Shown: positions 30,185 through 39,818, counted from the stretch's first letter. The stretch is DNA of 64,000 bases from Chloroflexota bacterium (GCA_016190695.1 JACPQC010000023.1:1-64000), one strand, 5' to 3'. Made by a program: numbers and translations. Notes: generated from the sequence alone by a model not told the origin.

Positions 30185-30241
30185 TTGACACCCTCCGATG
30201 TTTAATGTATGCTAATACTGTATATTAGTTAGTATAAACTA
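30185..30241 (+). promoter_or_regulatory. Promoter with two overlapping inverted-repeat operators upstream of the FTR1/ABC cluster
   Basis: TTGACA-N17-TATGCT (30185-30213); CTAATA-N5-TATTAG (30212-30228); TAGTT-N6-AACTA (30226-30241). Confidence 0.6.
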
Positions 30242-30320
30242 CCTGACTTTGCCGGGACAAACAGACCAAAAGCGCGGGTACAGCAGCGCGGAGTCCACCG
30301 GCCATGAAAGGAGTCCCCGA

Positions 30321-31589
30321 ATGTTAGAGTCCCTGGTAATCACCCTGAGGGAAGGCGTCGAGGCCGCCCTGGTGGTGGGCATAATACTGGCCTATCTTCA
30401 CAAGACGGGCAGGTCTCATCTGAACAGAATGGTCTACTGGGGACTGGGCGCAGCCGTGCTGGCCAGCGTCGCCTTCGCCGTTTTGTTACAGTCGCTCAAC
30501 ATGGACCCCGAGAACGAGTACTTTGAAGGGGCCTTGCTCGGGGCAGCGAGCATCCTGGTGGCCAGCCTGGTAGTCTGGATGTGGCGCGTCTCCAGGAAGA
30601 TAAAGACGGAAGTGGAGAATAAGCTCGATTCCATTGTGAGCGGCAACGCCCGCAACCAGGGACTGGGACTGCTCGCCTTTTCTTTCGTAATGGTCTTCCG
30701 GGAGGGCGCCGAAACGGTGCTTTTCCTGATGGGCGCCACCCTGGGCCGGTTCGATATCCTGGGCTTTATCGGCGGCTCGATAGGCATCGGGCTGGCCGTG
30801 CTTTTCGCCGTCTTCTTCATCCGGGGCAGTCTAAAAATGGACCTGTCCCGCTTCTTCGGAGTGACCGGCTTGGTGCTGCTCGTCCTGGCCTTCAAACTGC
30901 TCCTGGGCAGCCTCCACGAGTTCGGCGAAGTGGGACTTATCCCGCTGACACCCCCGGTCATGGCCTTCATCGGCTTCTTCGTCAGGGACAACATCTCCAC
31001 CTTTATCCTGATGGCGCTGCTGGTAGCCCCCCTGCTGGCTATACTCTGGGACGCCCGCAGCCGGGAAACACCGCCCGATACCGCCGGCGACAATACCGTT
31101 GAGCGCAGAAAACGCCTGGCGGCAAAGAGGCAGGAAGGCCTCTGGCGCTCAAGCCTGGTGGCAGCCACTTCCGTTATCCTGCTTGCCGCTGGCTGGATGG
31201 CCCTCACCGGCAGCAGCATGGTTGATCCCCAGCCCGTTCCTGTCAGCGCCGCCGGAGAAGAGGTGAACATCCCCCTGGCCGACCTCACCGAGGGAAAGCT
31301 GGCGAAGTACGCCTACCGCGCCGGCGAAGTGGATGTCAGGTTCCTGGTGATACTGCTCGCCGACGGCTCGGTGGCGGCCTCCCTGGATGCCTGCGATATC
31401 TGCGGGCCGGTGGGCTATGGACAGGATGGTGACATGGCCATCTGCAAAAACTGCAACGCCCCTATACCAATGGATACCATCGGCCAGGGTGGAGGCTGCA
31501 ACCCCATGCCCCTGGCCTTCGGCCTGGAAGGTGGCGCCGTGGTCATCCCGGTTGAGGCTTTGACGCGGGCGGCGCCTGAGTTCGATTAG
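30321..31589 (+). CDS. FTR1-family iron permease fused to a C-terminal DUF2318 Fe-binding domain
   Basis: 'TLREGVEAALVVG', 'VFREGAETVLFLMG' (REGxE motifs), TM helices; C-terminus 'VILLADGSVAASLDACDICGPVGYGQDGDMAICKNCNAPIPMDTIGQGGGCNP'. Confidence 0.9.
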   Translation: MLESLVITLREGVEAALVVGIILAYLHKTGRSHLNRMVYWGLGAAVLASVAFAVLLQSLNMDPENEYFEGALLGAASILVASLVVWMWRVSRKIKTEVENKLDSIVSGNARNQGLGLLAFSFVMVFREGAETVLFLMGATLGRFDILGFIGGSIGIGLAVLFAVFFIRGSLKMDLSRFFGVTGLVLLVLAFKLLLGSLHEFGEVGLIPLTPPVMAFIGFFVRDNISTFILMALLVAPLLAILWDARSRETPPDTAGDNTVERRKRLAAKRQEGLWRSSLVAATSVILLAAGWMALTGSSMVDPQPVPVSAAGEEVNIPLADLTEGKLAKYAYRAGEVDVRFLVILLADGSVAASLDACDICGPVGYGQDGDMAICKNCNAPIPMDTIGQGGGCNPMPLAFGLEGGAVVIPVEALTRAAPEFD

Positions 31590-31609
31590 CATTTGACGAG
31601 CTTCGAGCG

Positions 31610-32935
31610 ATGTTACCCCGGATAATAAAAGAGACGTTCCTGCGCCGCAAGAAATGGGTGGCACTGGTGTTCCTGGCAGTGCTGCTGGGGGCGTCACTGG
31701 CCTCAGCCCTGCTCACTGTTTACGGGGACATCGCCGGGAAGATGTCCCGGGAGCTACGCTCCTACGGCGCCAACATCCTGGTGCGCCCCGACGCTGACGG
31801 CCTGGAGATGGAGATAGGAGGCATCAGCTACACGCCGCCCGGCCTGCGCTCGTTCCTGGATGAAAGAGAGCTGCCCCGGATAAAGACCGTCTTCTGGAAG
31901 CACAACATCACCGGCTTCGCCCCCTTCCTCAGCGTGCTGACAAATGCGGGCGGTGAGCCGGTGGTGCTGACCGGCACCTGGTTTGAGAAGACCTTTGATG
32001 TCCCCCAGGGCGCACCCAGGCAGTTCGCCAACAGGGCCGGCAACGCTGTTGAGCCGCCCACCTTTACCACCGGGATAAAGCAGATATCGCCCTGGTGGAA
32101 GGTCACCGGCGACTGGGTCAAAGAAGGCGATCCTTCCGGGGCCATCGCCGGCATCGAAGTAGCCAGGAGATTGGGACTGTCCCCCGGAGACCGGTTCATC
32201 CTGACTTTTGAAGACAAGTCCAGGATGCTGGAGGTTGCCGGAACGGTCGCCACCGGCGGTTTTGAGGACAACCAGGTCTTTGTGGACCTGCCGGTGGTAC
32301 AGGAGTTGCTGGGCATTTCCTACGGGGCAGACAAGGCACTGGTAAGCGCCATGGTTACTCCGGAGAGCAAGGTCGTCCAGGCCATAAAGGGCAAAAGCCC
32401 GGAGCAGATGACGCCGGAAGAGTACGAGATATGGTACTGCACCCCGCTCGTCGAATCCATCGCCTACCAGATCGAAGAGGTGATCACCGGGGCTGAGGCC
32501 GGCCCTATCCGCCAGGTCTCCGAAGCCGAAGGGTCCTTCCTGGGCAAGACAGAGATGCTGATGCTGCTGATCACCGCGGCCGCCCTTGCCGCCTCGGCGC
32601 TGGGGGTGATGGCGACCATGAACACCATGGTCATGCACCGCCGCAAAGAGATCGCCCTGATGAAGGCCATCGGCGCCCATAGCTCACAGGTGGCCACCAT
32701 TTTCTTCCTGGAAGCGGGCATCATCGGCATTACCGGCGGCATTGCCGGCTACTTCGCCGGGCTGGGGCTGGCCCAACTGATCGGGCGGGAGGTGTTCGGC
32801 ATGCCTTTTTCCTTCAGCGCCATAGCCCTGCCGGTGACTTTGCTGGTATCCATCACCATAACCCTTGCCGGCAGCTTCATACCGGTGCGGCAGGCGATCA
32901 GGACAGAGCCGGTAGTCCTCCTTCGAGAAGTTTAG
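31610..32935 (+). CDS. FtsX/MacB-like ABC transporter permease
   Basis: 'ELRSYGANILVRPDADGLEMEIGG', C-terminal FtsX domain 'MHRRKEIALMKAIGAHSSQVATIFFLEAGIIGITGGIAGYFAGL'. Confidence 0.88.
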   Translation: MLPRIIKETFLRRKKWVALVFLAVLLGASLASALLTVYGDIAGKMSRELRSYGANILVRPDADGLEMEIGGISYTPPGLRSFLDERELPRIKTVFWKHNITGFAPFLSVLTNAGGEPVVLTGTWFEKTFDVPQGAPRQFANRAGNAVEPPTFTTGIKQISPWWKVTGDWVKEGDPSGAIAGIEVARRLGLSPGDRFILTFEDKSRMLEVAGTVATGGFEDNQVFVDLPVVQELLGISYGADKALVSAMVTPESKVVQAIKGKSPEQMTPEEYEIWYCTPLVESIAYQIEEVITGAEAGPIRQVSEAEGSFLGKTEMLMLLITAAALAASALGVMATMNTMVMHRRKEIALMKAIGAHSSQVATIFFLEAGIIGITGGIAGYFAGLGLAQLIGREVFGMPFSFSAIALPVTLLVSITITLAGSFIPVRQAIRTEPVVLLREV

Positions 32936-32938
32936 CAA

Positions 32939-34093
32939 ATGTTGAAACGCATCATAATCAAATCACTGCTGGCCAGAAAGAAACACCTGCTGGTGGCCGG
33001 CGCGGCGACACTGCTCGGCGCAACGCTGTTTGCCAGCCTGGTCACGCTGTCCCTGGGGATGAAGAGCCAGGCGGGGCGCGAGCTTGAGGCCTACGGTGCC
33101 AACATAGTCCTCCTCCCGGAGGCGATGTCGCTGCCGGTGGGGGCCGGCGGGCTGGCCTTCGGGAATACCGTCTCACAAGGCTATATCGATGACCAGTACC
33201 TCGCCGTTCTTGACTCCGGGACTGCCAGCGAAATAAGAGGCTATGCCCCCTACCTCTATGCCGTCGCCAGCCGCCAGGGGCAACAGGTCGTCCTGGCCGG
33301 GACGCTTTTCGACCGGCTCAGGGAGATGGCCCCGTTCTGGCAGGTGGAAGGCGGCTGGCCCGATGGCCAGTCGGAAGGCCAGGCCCTTGCCGGCAGAAAG
33401 GCCGCCCAGAGGCTCGGCCTGCAGCCTGGCCAGCGCTTCTCGCTGGATGTGGGGGGAGAGACCCGCGAATTCTCAGTGGCGGGCGTTGTTGATGTCGGCG
33501 GCTCGGAAGACAACCAGGTCTTCATCGAATTGAACGCCGCGCAGCTCCTGGCGCAAAGGCCGGGGCAGGTGGACCTGGTACAGGTGAGGGCTTCCGCCGT
33601 GAACCGGCCACTGGCGGAGACCGCCGCCGAGCTTGAGGCAGCCCTGCCCGCCCGGGCCAGCGTCCTCAGCCAGGTCGCCGAGGCGGAGAAGGCGGTGCTA
33701 AACAAGATAGAGCTGCTCATGGCCCTGGTCACCGCGCTGACCGTGCTGGCCTCAGCGGTGGCGGTGTTCAGCACTTTGACCGGCAGCGTCCTGGAGAGGG
33801 TGAAGGAGATCGGCCTGATGAAGGCCCTGGGGGCAAAGAACACGCGGATCGGGGCTATCTTCATGGCCGAGGCGTGGACCATCGGCCTCATCGGGGGGGC
33901 GCTGGGCAACGCCCTGGGGCTGGGTATCGCCCAGGCGATAGTCAAGAACGTCTTTGACTCCTACCTGTCGCTGCAGGTCCCGGTCATACCGCTGACCTTC
34001 GGGGCCGCCCTGCTGGTGGCTACCATCGCCGCCACCGGCCCGGTGCGCAAGGCCCTCAACATCGACCCGGCAGTGACACTGAGAGGTGAATAG
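32939..34093 (+). CDS. FtsX/MacB-like ABC transporter permease (paralogue of the preceding)
   Basis: 'ELEAYGANIVLLPEAMSLPVGAGG', 'VLERVKEIGLMKALGAKNTRIGAIFMAEAWTIGLIGG'. Confidence 0.88.
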   Translation: MLKRIIIKSLLARKKHLLVAGAATLLGATLFASLVTLSLGMKSQAGRELEAYGANIVLLPEAMSLPVGAGGLAFGNTVSQGYIDDQYLAVLDSGTASEIRGYAPYLYAVASRQGQQVVLAGTLFDRLREMAPFWQVEGGWPDGQSEGQALAGRKAAQRLGLQPGQRFSLDVGGETREFSVAGVVDVGGSEDNQVFIELNAAQLLAQRPGQVDLVQVRASAVNRPLAETAAELEAALPARASVLSQVAEAEKAVLNKIELLMALVTALTVLASAVAVFSTLTGSVLERVKEIGLMKALGAKNTRIGAIFMAEAWTIGLIGGALGNALGLGIAQAIVKNVFDSYLSLQVPVIPLTFGAALLVATIAATGPVRKALNIDPAVTLRGE

Positions 34094-34756
34094 ATGAACG
34101 GCAACCTGATCGAGATAAACGGCGTCAGCAAGCACTACAATGGCAAAGTCTGCGCCCTGCGGGACATAGGCATCACCATCAAGCGAGGCGAATGGCTCAG
34201 CATCATGGGACCGTCCGGCTCAGGGAAGACCACACTGCTGAACATCGTCAGTTGCCTGGACAGGCCCAGCGCCGGGACGGTCATCGTGGACGGGGCTGAT
34301 ATCGGCAAGCTCGACCGGGCCGCGCTGACGCAGTTCCGCAGGGAGACGGTGGGACTCATCTTCCAGCAGTTCCACCTCGTCCCTTACCTCAACGCCCTGG
34401 AAAATATCATGCTGGCGCAGTACTTCCACAGCATCGCCGACGAGCAGGAAGCGAGGCAGTCCCTGGAGCGGGTGGGGCTGACAGACAGGCTGCACCACAT
34501 GCCTTCCCAGCTTTCGGGTGGGGAACAGCAGCGGGTATGCATCGCCCGCGCCCTGATCAACCAGCCGAAGCTCGTCCTGGCCGACGAGCCGACCGGCAAT
34601 CTCGACCAGAAGAACGAGGAGCTGGTGATGGAGCTATTCCAGGCGATGCACCGCGAGGGCCGCACCATCATAGTGGTCACCCATGACCCGGACATCGGCA
34701 AGCTGTCCGACCGGCGCGTCTACCTGGAGCACGGCGCCATACGCAGCATCAACTGA
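34094..34756 (+). CDS. ABC transporter ATP-binding protein (LolD/MacB class)
   Basis: Walker A 'GPSGSGKTTLLN', signature 'LSGGEQQRVCIARALI', Walker B 'LVLADEPTGNLD'. Confidence 0.95.
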   Translation: MNGNLIEINGVSKHYNGKVCALRDIGITIKRGEWLSIMGPSGSGKTTLLNIVSCLDRPSAGTVIVDGADIGKLDRAALTQFRRETVGLIFQQFHLVPYLNALENIMLAQYFHSIADEQEARQSLERVGLTDRLHHMPSQLSGGEQQRVCIARALINQPKLVLADEPTGNLDQKNEELVMELFQAMHREGRTIIVVTHDPDIGKLSDRRVYLEHGAIRSIN

Positions 34757-34776
34757 AAGAGGGAAACCAGGGGGAA

Positions 34777-35256
34777 TCAGTCAGCCCGGAGAACAGCGCA
34801 ATGGCTGCTGATGGCCCGTATCCGCAGGTGCAGCGCCCAGCCGAGCAGGGCCAGCGAGGCGATGCCGATGTAAAGCTGGGCCGGGCCGAAGTAGTTGAGC
34901 GCCCCTGAAGCGCCCAGCAGCAGTAGCACCAGCTTGTTGCAGACAGGGCACCCCACCGCCAGGAAGGAAAGAAAGCCCCCTGAAAGCGCCCTGCCCCCGG
35001 CGCTCGCTCTGGCCCTCACTGAAAAGGTGCCCGCGACCAGGCCGGCCAGTACCCCTGTCAGCGCCCAGATGGCGTAGTCCTGCGTCCTCACCGGCGTCAT
35101 GCGGCTGAAGAACGGGTTCTCGATGATGACCGATGGTATCCCGATGATGACCAGGCTGACTATCATGCCGGCAACCGCGATCAGCCAGCCCCGCCAGCCA
35201 AAAAGTCCGAAGGCGGACCACCACCGTGCGGGCACGGTCAAGGCCAAACTGTTCAA
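34777..35256 (-). CDS. Multi-TM membrane protein with CPVC redox-like motif
   Basis: 'LSFLAVGCPVCNKLVLLLLGASGALNYFGPAQLYIGIASLALLG'; about 4 TM helices; convergent with the ABC operon. Confidence 0.75.
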   Translation of the reverse strand: MNSLALTVPARWWSAFGLFGWRGWLIAVAGMIVSLVIIGIPSVIIENPFFSRMTPVRTQDYAIWALTGVLAGLVAGTFSVRARASAGGRALSGGFLSFLAVGCPVCNKLVLLLLGASGALNYFGPAQLYIGIASLALLGWALHLRIRAISSHCAVLRAD

Positions 35257-35279
35257 GACCTCACCTCCTATTCCACCCC

Positions 35280-36065
35280 TCAGCCCAGGCTGAGATCGAT
35301 AAGCTCGTAGTCCAGCTTCTGCTCCTGGAGTCTCTTGAGCAGCCCGGGAACGGCATCTTCGGTACAGACCACGGTAAAGGAAAGACCGCAGCGCGCCGCT
35401 TCGACTGCCGCCTCGGCCACCCCGTAAAGGTAGCGCGGCTCGATGCCTGCCCGCCTCAGCGCCACCAGCGCCTCAATGCCGATGGCCCCCACCTGGCCCC
35501 CGTCATCGGCCAGATTCTGCAGCCGGAGCGGGTCGGTACGTCTTGAGCCGCCTTTCTCGATGCCGGGAACCCTGAGAATGGCCACTTTGCCCCTGGCCAG
35601 TTCGACCAGGCCCTGGATATCGGTCACGTCCACGTCCTGGCCCCGGGCCACCGAAGACCGGGCGACGCCCCTCGCCCCACCCCTCGTCTCGGCGCTGGCG
35701 TAGAGCAACCCGTCCTTCATCTTCAGCCCCACCGCCTGCCCCTGCCCCAGGTCTGATTCCGCGATGGCGGCGCAGGTGGTGATATTGGTAACGGCCCGCT
35801 GCACCGCCGCCACATATTCGTTGGTCTCCCTGAGCACCTTGAGCATCCAGTTGACCCCGGCGGCGCTGATCTTGTATGTAGAGCGGTCTGTCTCAGAGAC
35901 CAGCCCCGCCTCCAGCAACTGGCGCATGTAGCCGGATACTGCCTGGGGAGTTACCCCCAGCCTGGCGGCGATGGCCTTCTGCTGGGTGCCCGGGCCGCCG
36001 GCGGCAATCTCGACCAGTATCTGGAACCTGGTCGCCGAATTCTTGTTCTGCAGTATCTCTACCAT
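35280..36065 (-). CDS. Winged-HTH transcriptional regulator with C-terminal ligand-binding-like domain (archaeal-type family)
   Basis: 'NSATRFQILVEIAAGGPGTQQKAIAARLGVTPQAVSGYMRQLLEAGLVSETDRSTYKISAAGVNWMLKVLRE' wHTH; divergent from the UbiD gene. Confidence 0.75.
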   Translation of the reverse strand: MVEILQNKNSATRFQILVEIAAGGPGTQQKAIAARLGVTPQAVSGYMRQLLEAGLVSETDRSTYKISAAGVNWMLKVLRETNEYVAAVQRAVTNITTCAAIAESDLGQGQAVGLKMKDGLLYASAETRGGARGVARSSVARGQDVDVTDIQGLVELARGKVAILRVPGIEKGGSRRTDPLRLQNLADDGGQVGAIGIEALVALRRAGIEPRYLYGVAEAAVEAARCGLSFTVVCTEDAVPGLLKRLQEQKLDYELIDLSLG

Positions 36066-36096
36066 AATTTTCAGCCCCGGCCGGGATGACTACCAC

Positions 36097-36124
36097 ATTA
36101 TACAATAGAATGATGTCATGGCAA
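36097..36124 (-). promoter_or_regulatory. Promoter for the wHTH regulator
   Basis: Minus strand TTGCCA (36124-36119)-N16-TATAAT (36102-36097), flanked by ATGAC...GTCAT arms at 36086 and 36115. Confidence 0.4.
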
Positions 36125-36222
36125 TTCAACTCCGGCGCGAAGTCGGGACTGTCCGGATATTTTACATTCTGGCCGCCTGTCTGGTATATTAGGCCAAATG
36201 AATTTGCGCAAGGAGGGCCGCC

Positions 36223-37626
36223 ATGACCAGGGACCTCAGGCAATACCTGCAATTCATCAGCCAGGCCGGACCGGAATATTACGCGGAGGTCAAGAGACCG
36301 GTAAGCCCGATACTTGAGATCAGCGCCCTGCAGGAGAAGCTGGCCGCCGAAGGGCGTTTCCCGGTGCTGTACTGCGGGCAGGTCGCAGGCAGCAAGCTGC
36401 CACTGGTCACCAACCTGCACGGACGTTACGATTGCTGGGGCAAGGCCTTCGAGATAGACCCGGCAGTGCTCCGGAAAGAAGGCAACTTCGCCATACTCAA
36501 GGAGCACCGCAAGCGGCAGCACAACACCAGGCCGGTGGAGGAAGTGCCCGCCTCGGCGGCGCCGGTCAAGGAGGTGGTGCTGCGGGGCGAAGACGTTGAC
36601 CTGGGATTGCTGCCCATCCCCCACCACGCCCAACTTGATTCCGGGCGGTACATCACCATCGGCTCGATGGTCTGCCGGGACCCGGACACCGGGATACCCA
36701 ACGTCGGCGTCTACCGGCACGAGGTGAAGGGCCGGAACCGGCTGGGCTGCTTCATCAACCCGTCCAATCACGGCTCTTACATCGCCCGGCGCTACGCCGA
36801 GCTGGGCCGCCCAATGGAGATCGTCCTCTTCATCGGGCATCACCCGCTGGTGGTGCTCGGCTCCTGCATGAGGGGGGACATGAACGCCAACGAGTTCGAG
36901 GTCATGGGCGGGCTGCTCGGAGAGTCGCTACAGGTGACCCGCGGCGAAACCGTAGACCTCCCCGTGCCGGCCTATGCCGAGATCGCCATCGAGGGCACGA
37001 TCGACCCCCGGCAGTGGATCACCGACGGCCCGCTGGCCGAGTGGACCGGCTACTACGGCGAGCAGAAGTCCTGCTACCAGATAAACGTGACCGCCATCAC
37101 CATGCGCCACGACGCCATCTTTCACGACCTGGACAACGCCCATGCCGAGCATATCCTGGTGATGGCGCTGCCCCACGAGTCCAACGCCTTCGATGCCGTG
37201 CAGAAGGTGGTGCCGTCGGTCCAGGCGGTGCACCTGTTCCCCCCGATGCTCTGCGTCAAGATGATGGCCATCTCCATCAAGAAGCGCGTCCCCGGCGAGG
37301 CCAGGCTGGCCGGTCTGGCGGCGCTCACCAGCCCCCAGGTGAAGGTGGCCGTGGTGGTCGATGACGATATCGACGTGTTCAACGAGCGGGAGGTGCTCTG
37401 GGCGGCAGGCACCAGGGTGACCGCCGATACCGATATGCATATCATTCCCAATATCCTGGGAGCGCCCCTCGACCCCACCGCCTACGACGAGACCCGCCTA
37501 GGACGAGGCCCGATGGACTCGAAGGTGGCCATCGATGCCACCAGGCCAATAGAGCTGCCCTTTGAGACGCGTATTACCCCGCCAAGAGACATCTGGGAAT
37601 CTATGGACCTGGCCGATTATGTTTAG
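36223..37626 (+). CDS. UbiD-family (prenyl-FMN dependent) decarboxylase
   Basis: 'DLRQYLQFISQAGPEYYAEVKRPVSPILEISALQEKL', 'GRNRLGCFINPSNHGSYIARRYAELGRPMEIVLFIGHHP', 'GLLGESLQVTRGETVDLPVPAYAEIAIEGTI'. Confidence 0.92.
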   Translation: MTRDLRQYLQFISQAGPEYYAEVKRPVSPILEISALQEKLAAEGRFPVLYCGQVAGSKLPLVTNLHGRYDCWGKAFEIDPAVLRKEGNFAILKEHRKRQHNTRPVEEVPASAAPVKEVVLRGEDVDLGLLPIPHHAQLDSGRYITIGSMVCRDPDTGIPNVGVYRHEVKGRNRLGCFINPSNHGSYIARRYAELGRPMEIVLFIGHHPLVVLGSCMRGDMNANEFEVMGGLLGESLQVTRGETVDLPVPAYAEIAIEGTIDPRQWITDGPLAEWTGYYGEQKSCYQINVTAITMRHDAIFHDLDNAHAEHILVMALPHESNAFDAVQKVVPSVQAVHLFPPMLCVKMMAISIKKRVPGEARLAGLAALTSPQVKVAVVVDDDIDVFNEREVLWAAGTRVTADTDMHIIPNILGAPLDPTAYDETRLGRGPMDSKVAIDATRPIELPFETRITPPRDIWESMDLADYV

Positions 37627-37632
37627 GCCGCT

Positions 37633-39579
37633 ATGATATTATCACAACCCATCAGCATAGCCGGCATGGTCGTTCCCAACCGGATGGTCATGGCGCCCAT
37701 GGTGACCAACTTCGCCGAAAAGGACGGCCATGTCACCGACCGGCTCAAGAGCTACTACGCCGAGCGCGCCAGGGGCGGAGTTGGCCTGATAATCGTCGAG
37801 GCTACCTGCGTCGACGCCCCGACCGGCAAACACCGGCCCGGCATGCTCTGCATCGACCATGACCGTTACCTGCCCGGACTGAAAGACCTGGTGAAGGCGA
37901 TCAAGGCGCACGGGGCCAGGATAGCCGTCCAGTTGGAGCACACCGGCAGCATGGCCCGGAAGTCCCTGACCGGCGTGACCCCGGTTTCCGCCTCGGCGGT
38001 GCCCCTCTTCCCGGGCCGGGAGACGCCCAGGGAATTGACCACCGCCGAAGTAGAGGAAATCGTGGTCAAATACGGAGAGGCCGCTGCCAGGGCCAGGGAG
38101 GCCGGCTTTGACGCCGTCGAGGTGCTCACCGGTTATTACTACCTGCTTGGGCAGTTCCTGTCGCCGGTGCGGAACCTCCGCCGGGACCGCTACGGCGGCA
38201 GCCTCGAAGGCAGATTGCGCCTCACCACCGATATAATCGCCGGGATACGGGCGCGCGCCGGACGGGACTTCCCCATAATCTGCAAGCTCAGCGCCCCCAT
38301 CGAAGGCGTCGAGGACGACAAAGAGATAGACCAGGTCATGCGGCTGATAGAACAGGCCGGTTCGGACATGCTCCACCGCATCGGCCCCAGCCCGGTCATC
38401 CGGCTTGGCAGCAGCTACAGCGCGCTGACCGGGGCCATGCCTATGCGCGTACCGCGCGGCTACGCCGTCGACCTCGCCGGGAGGGCCAGGCAGGTGGTCA
38501 GCATACCGGTCATGGCGGTGGGCAGGATCAACCGGCCTGAGCTTGCCGAGAGCATCCTGGAGTCAGGCAAGGCCGATCTCATCGGCCTGGGCCGGGCACT
38601 GCTGGCCGACCCGGAATTCCCGCGCAAGGCCCTCGAAGACCGCGCCCAGGACATCAGGCCCTGCATCGCCTGCTGCCGGGGCTGCATCTCCAGGGTCAAG
38701 GCCTCTGACTTGGGCGGCAAAGACCCGGATATCACCTGCACGGTGAACCCGGCCCTGGGGAAAGAGGAGGAACTGAGGATAAGGCCAGCCGGACAGTCGA
38801 GGCGCGTCCTGGTGGTGGGCGGGGGGCCGGCGGGTATGGCGGCGGCACAGGCGGCGGCGCTGCACGGGCACAGGGTGTGGCTGTACGAGGCCCGGGACAG
38901 ATTGGGCGGCCAGGCGGCGCTGGCGGCGCTCCCGCCGGGCAAGGCCGAGATACAGGGACTTATCGACTACCTGGGCCATCAACTGGCCAGGCTGGGCGTC
39001 GAGGTGCGCCTCGGCCAGCGGGCAAACCCGGACACGGTGGCCGGCATCCGGCCCGACGCCGTGATCGTTGCTACGGGCGCTCTGCCGGCTGTGCCCGCAA
39101 TACCCGGACTGGAGAATGCCGTAACCGCCTTTGACGTGCTTGAGGGCCAGGCCAAGACGGGAGGCAATGTCACCGTGGTGGGCGGGGGCGTCACCGGCTG
39201 TGAGACGGCAGAGTACCTGGCCGGGCAGGGAAAGAAAGTGACCATCGTGGAGATGCTGCCGGAGATCGCCACCAGCGAGGTGCCGGTCGCCCGGTACTTT
39301 CTGCTGCAAAGCCTGGACAAAATGGGGGTCAGAGTGCTGGCCGGGGCTGCCATTGAAGAAGTAGACAACGGCCATGTGTCAGTCCATCTCGCTTCAGGGG
39401 AAAGGGAGAATGTAGAAACTGACACCCTCGTGATCGCCGCCGGGATGCGTCCGGACCGTGACCTGGCCGCCGGACTTGCCGAAACGGGCTTGGCCGTTCA
39501 GTTGGTGGGTGATTGCACGGAACCCCGGCACATCCTGGAGGCCATCCGGGAGGGCTACGCTGCCGGGCTGGACTTATAG
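37633..39579 (+). CDS. OYE-family NADH:flavin oxidoreductase / 2,4-dienoyl-CoA reductase-like FMN-FeS-FAD enzyme
   Basis: N-terminal TIM barrel 'NRMVMAPMVTNFAEKDG'; Fe-S Cys 'CIACCRGCISRV...CTVNPALG'; C-terminal 'RRVLVVGGGPAGMAAAQAAALHGHRVWLYEARDRLGGQ'. Confidence 0.92.
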   Translation: MILSQPISIAGMVVPNRMVMAPMVTNFAEKDGHVTDRLKSYYAERARGGVGLIIVEATCVDAPTGKHRPGMLCIDHDRYLPGLKDLVKAIKAHGARIAVQLEHTGSMARKSLTGVTPVSASAVPLFPGRETPRELTTAEVEEIVVKYGEAAARAREAGFDAVEVLTGYYYLLGQFLSPVRNLRRDRYGGSLEGRLRLTTDIIAGIRARAGRDFPIICKLSAPIEGVEDDKEIDQVMRLIEQAGSDMLHRIGPSPVIRLGSSYSALTGAMPMRVPRGYAVDLAGRARQVVSIPVMAVGRINRPELAESILESGKADLIGLGRALLADPEFPRKALEDRAQDIRPCIACCRGCISRVKASDLGGKDPDITCTVNPALGKEEELRIRPAGQSRRVLVVGGGPAGMAAAQAAALHGHRVWLYEARDRLGGQAALAALPPGKAEIQGLIDYLGHQLARLGVEVRLGQRANPDTVAGIRPDAVIVATGALPAVPAIPGLENAVTAFDVLEGQAKTGGNVTVVGGGVTGCETAEYLAGQGKKVTIVEMLPEIATSEVPVARYFLLQSLDKMGVRVLAGAAIEEVDNGHVSVHLASGERENVETDTLVIAAGMRPDRDLAAGLAETGLAVQLVGDCTEPRHILEAIREGYAAGLDL

Positions 39580-39666
39580 ACGAAATTGTTGTATTATGTG
39601 CACCGAGGTTGCAATCCCGATGTCCACTCCTGTACATATCAGCCTGAAAGCTCCAGCCGCCGATTC

Positions 39667-39694
39667 TTGACAAAAAACGCAGAAAGTGTAAACT
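39667..39694 (+). promoter_or_regulatory. sigma70-type promoter upstream of the TRAP genes
   Basis: TTGACA-N16-TAAACT, about 125 nt before the TAXI gene. Confidence 0.5.
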
Positions 39695-39818
39695 GTAGTA
39701 CCACTGTTTTCGACTGTCTGCAAAAGCGCTCACACCGGTTTGAGAGAGCCAGGGGGTGAAGGATGGGGCCATGACTTCGGTTGACATCATGATAACAGAA
39801 GATAAAAGGAGGCACTAA

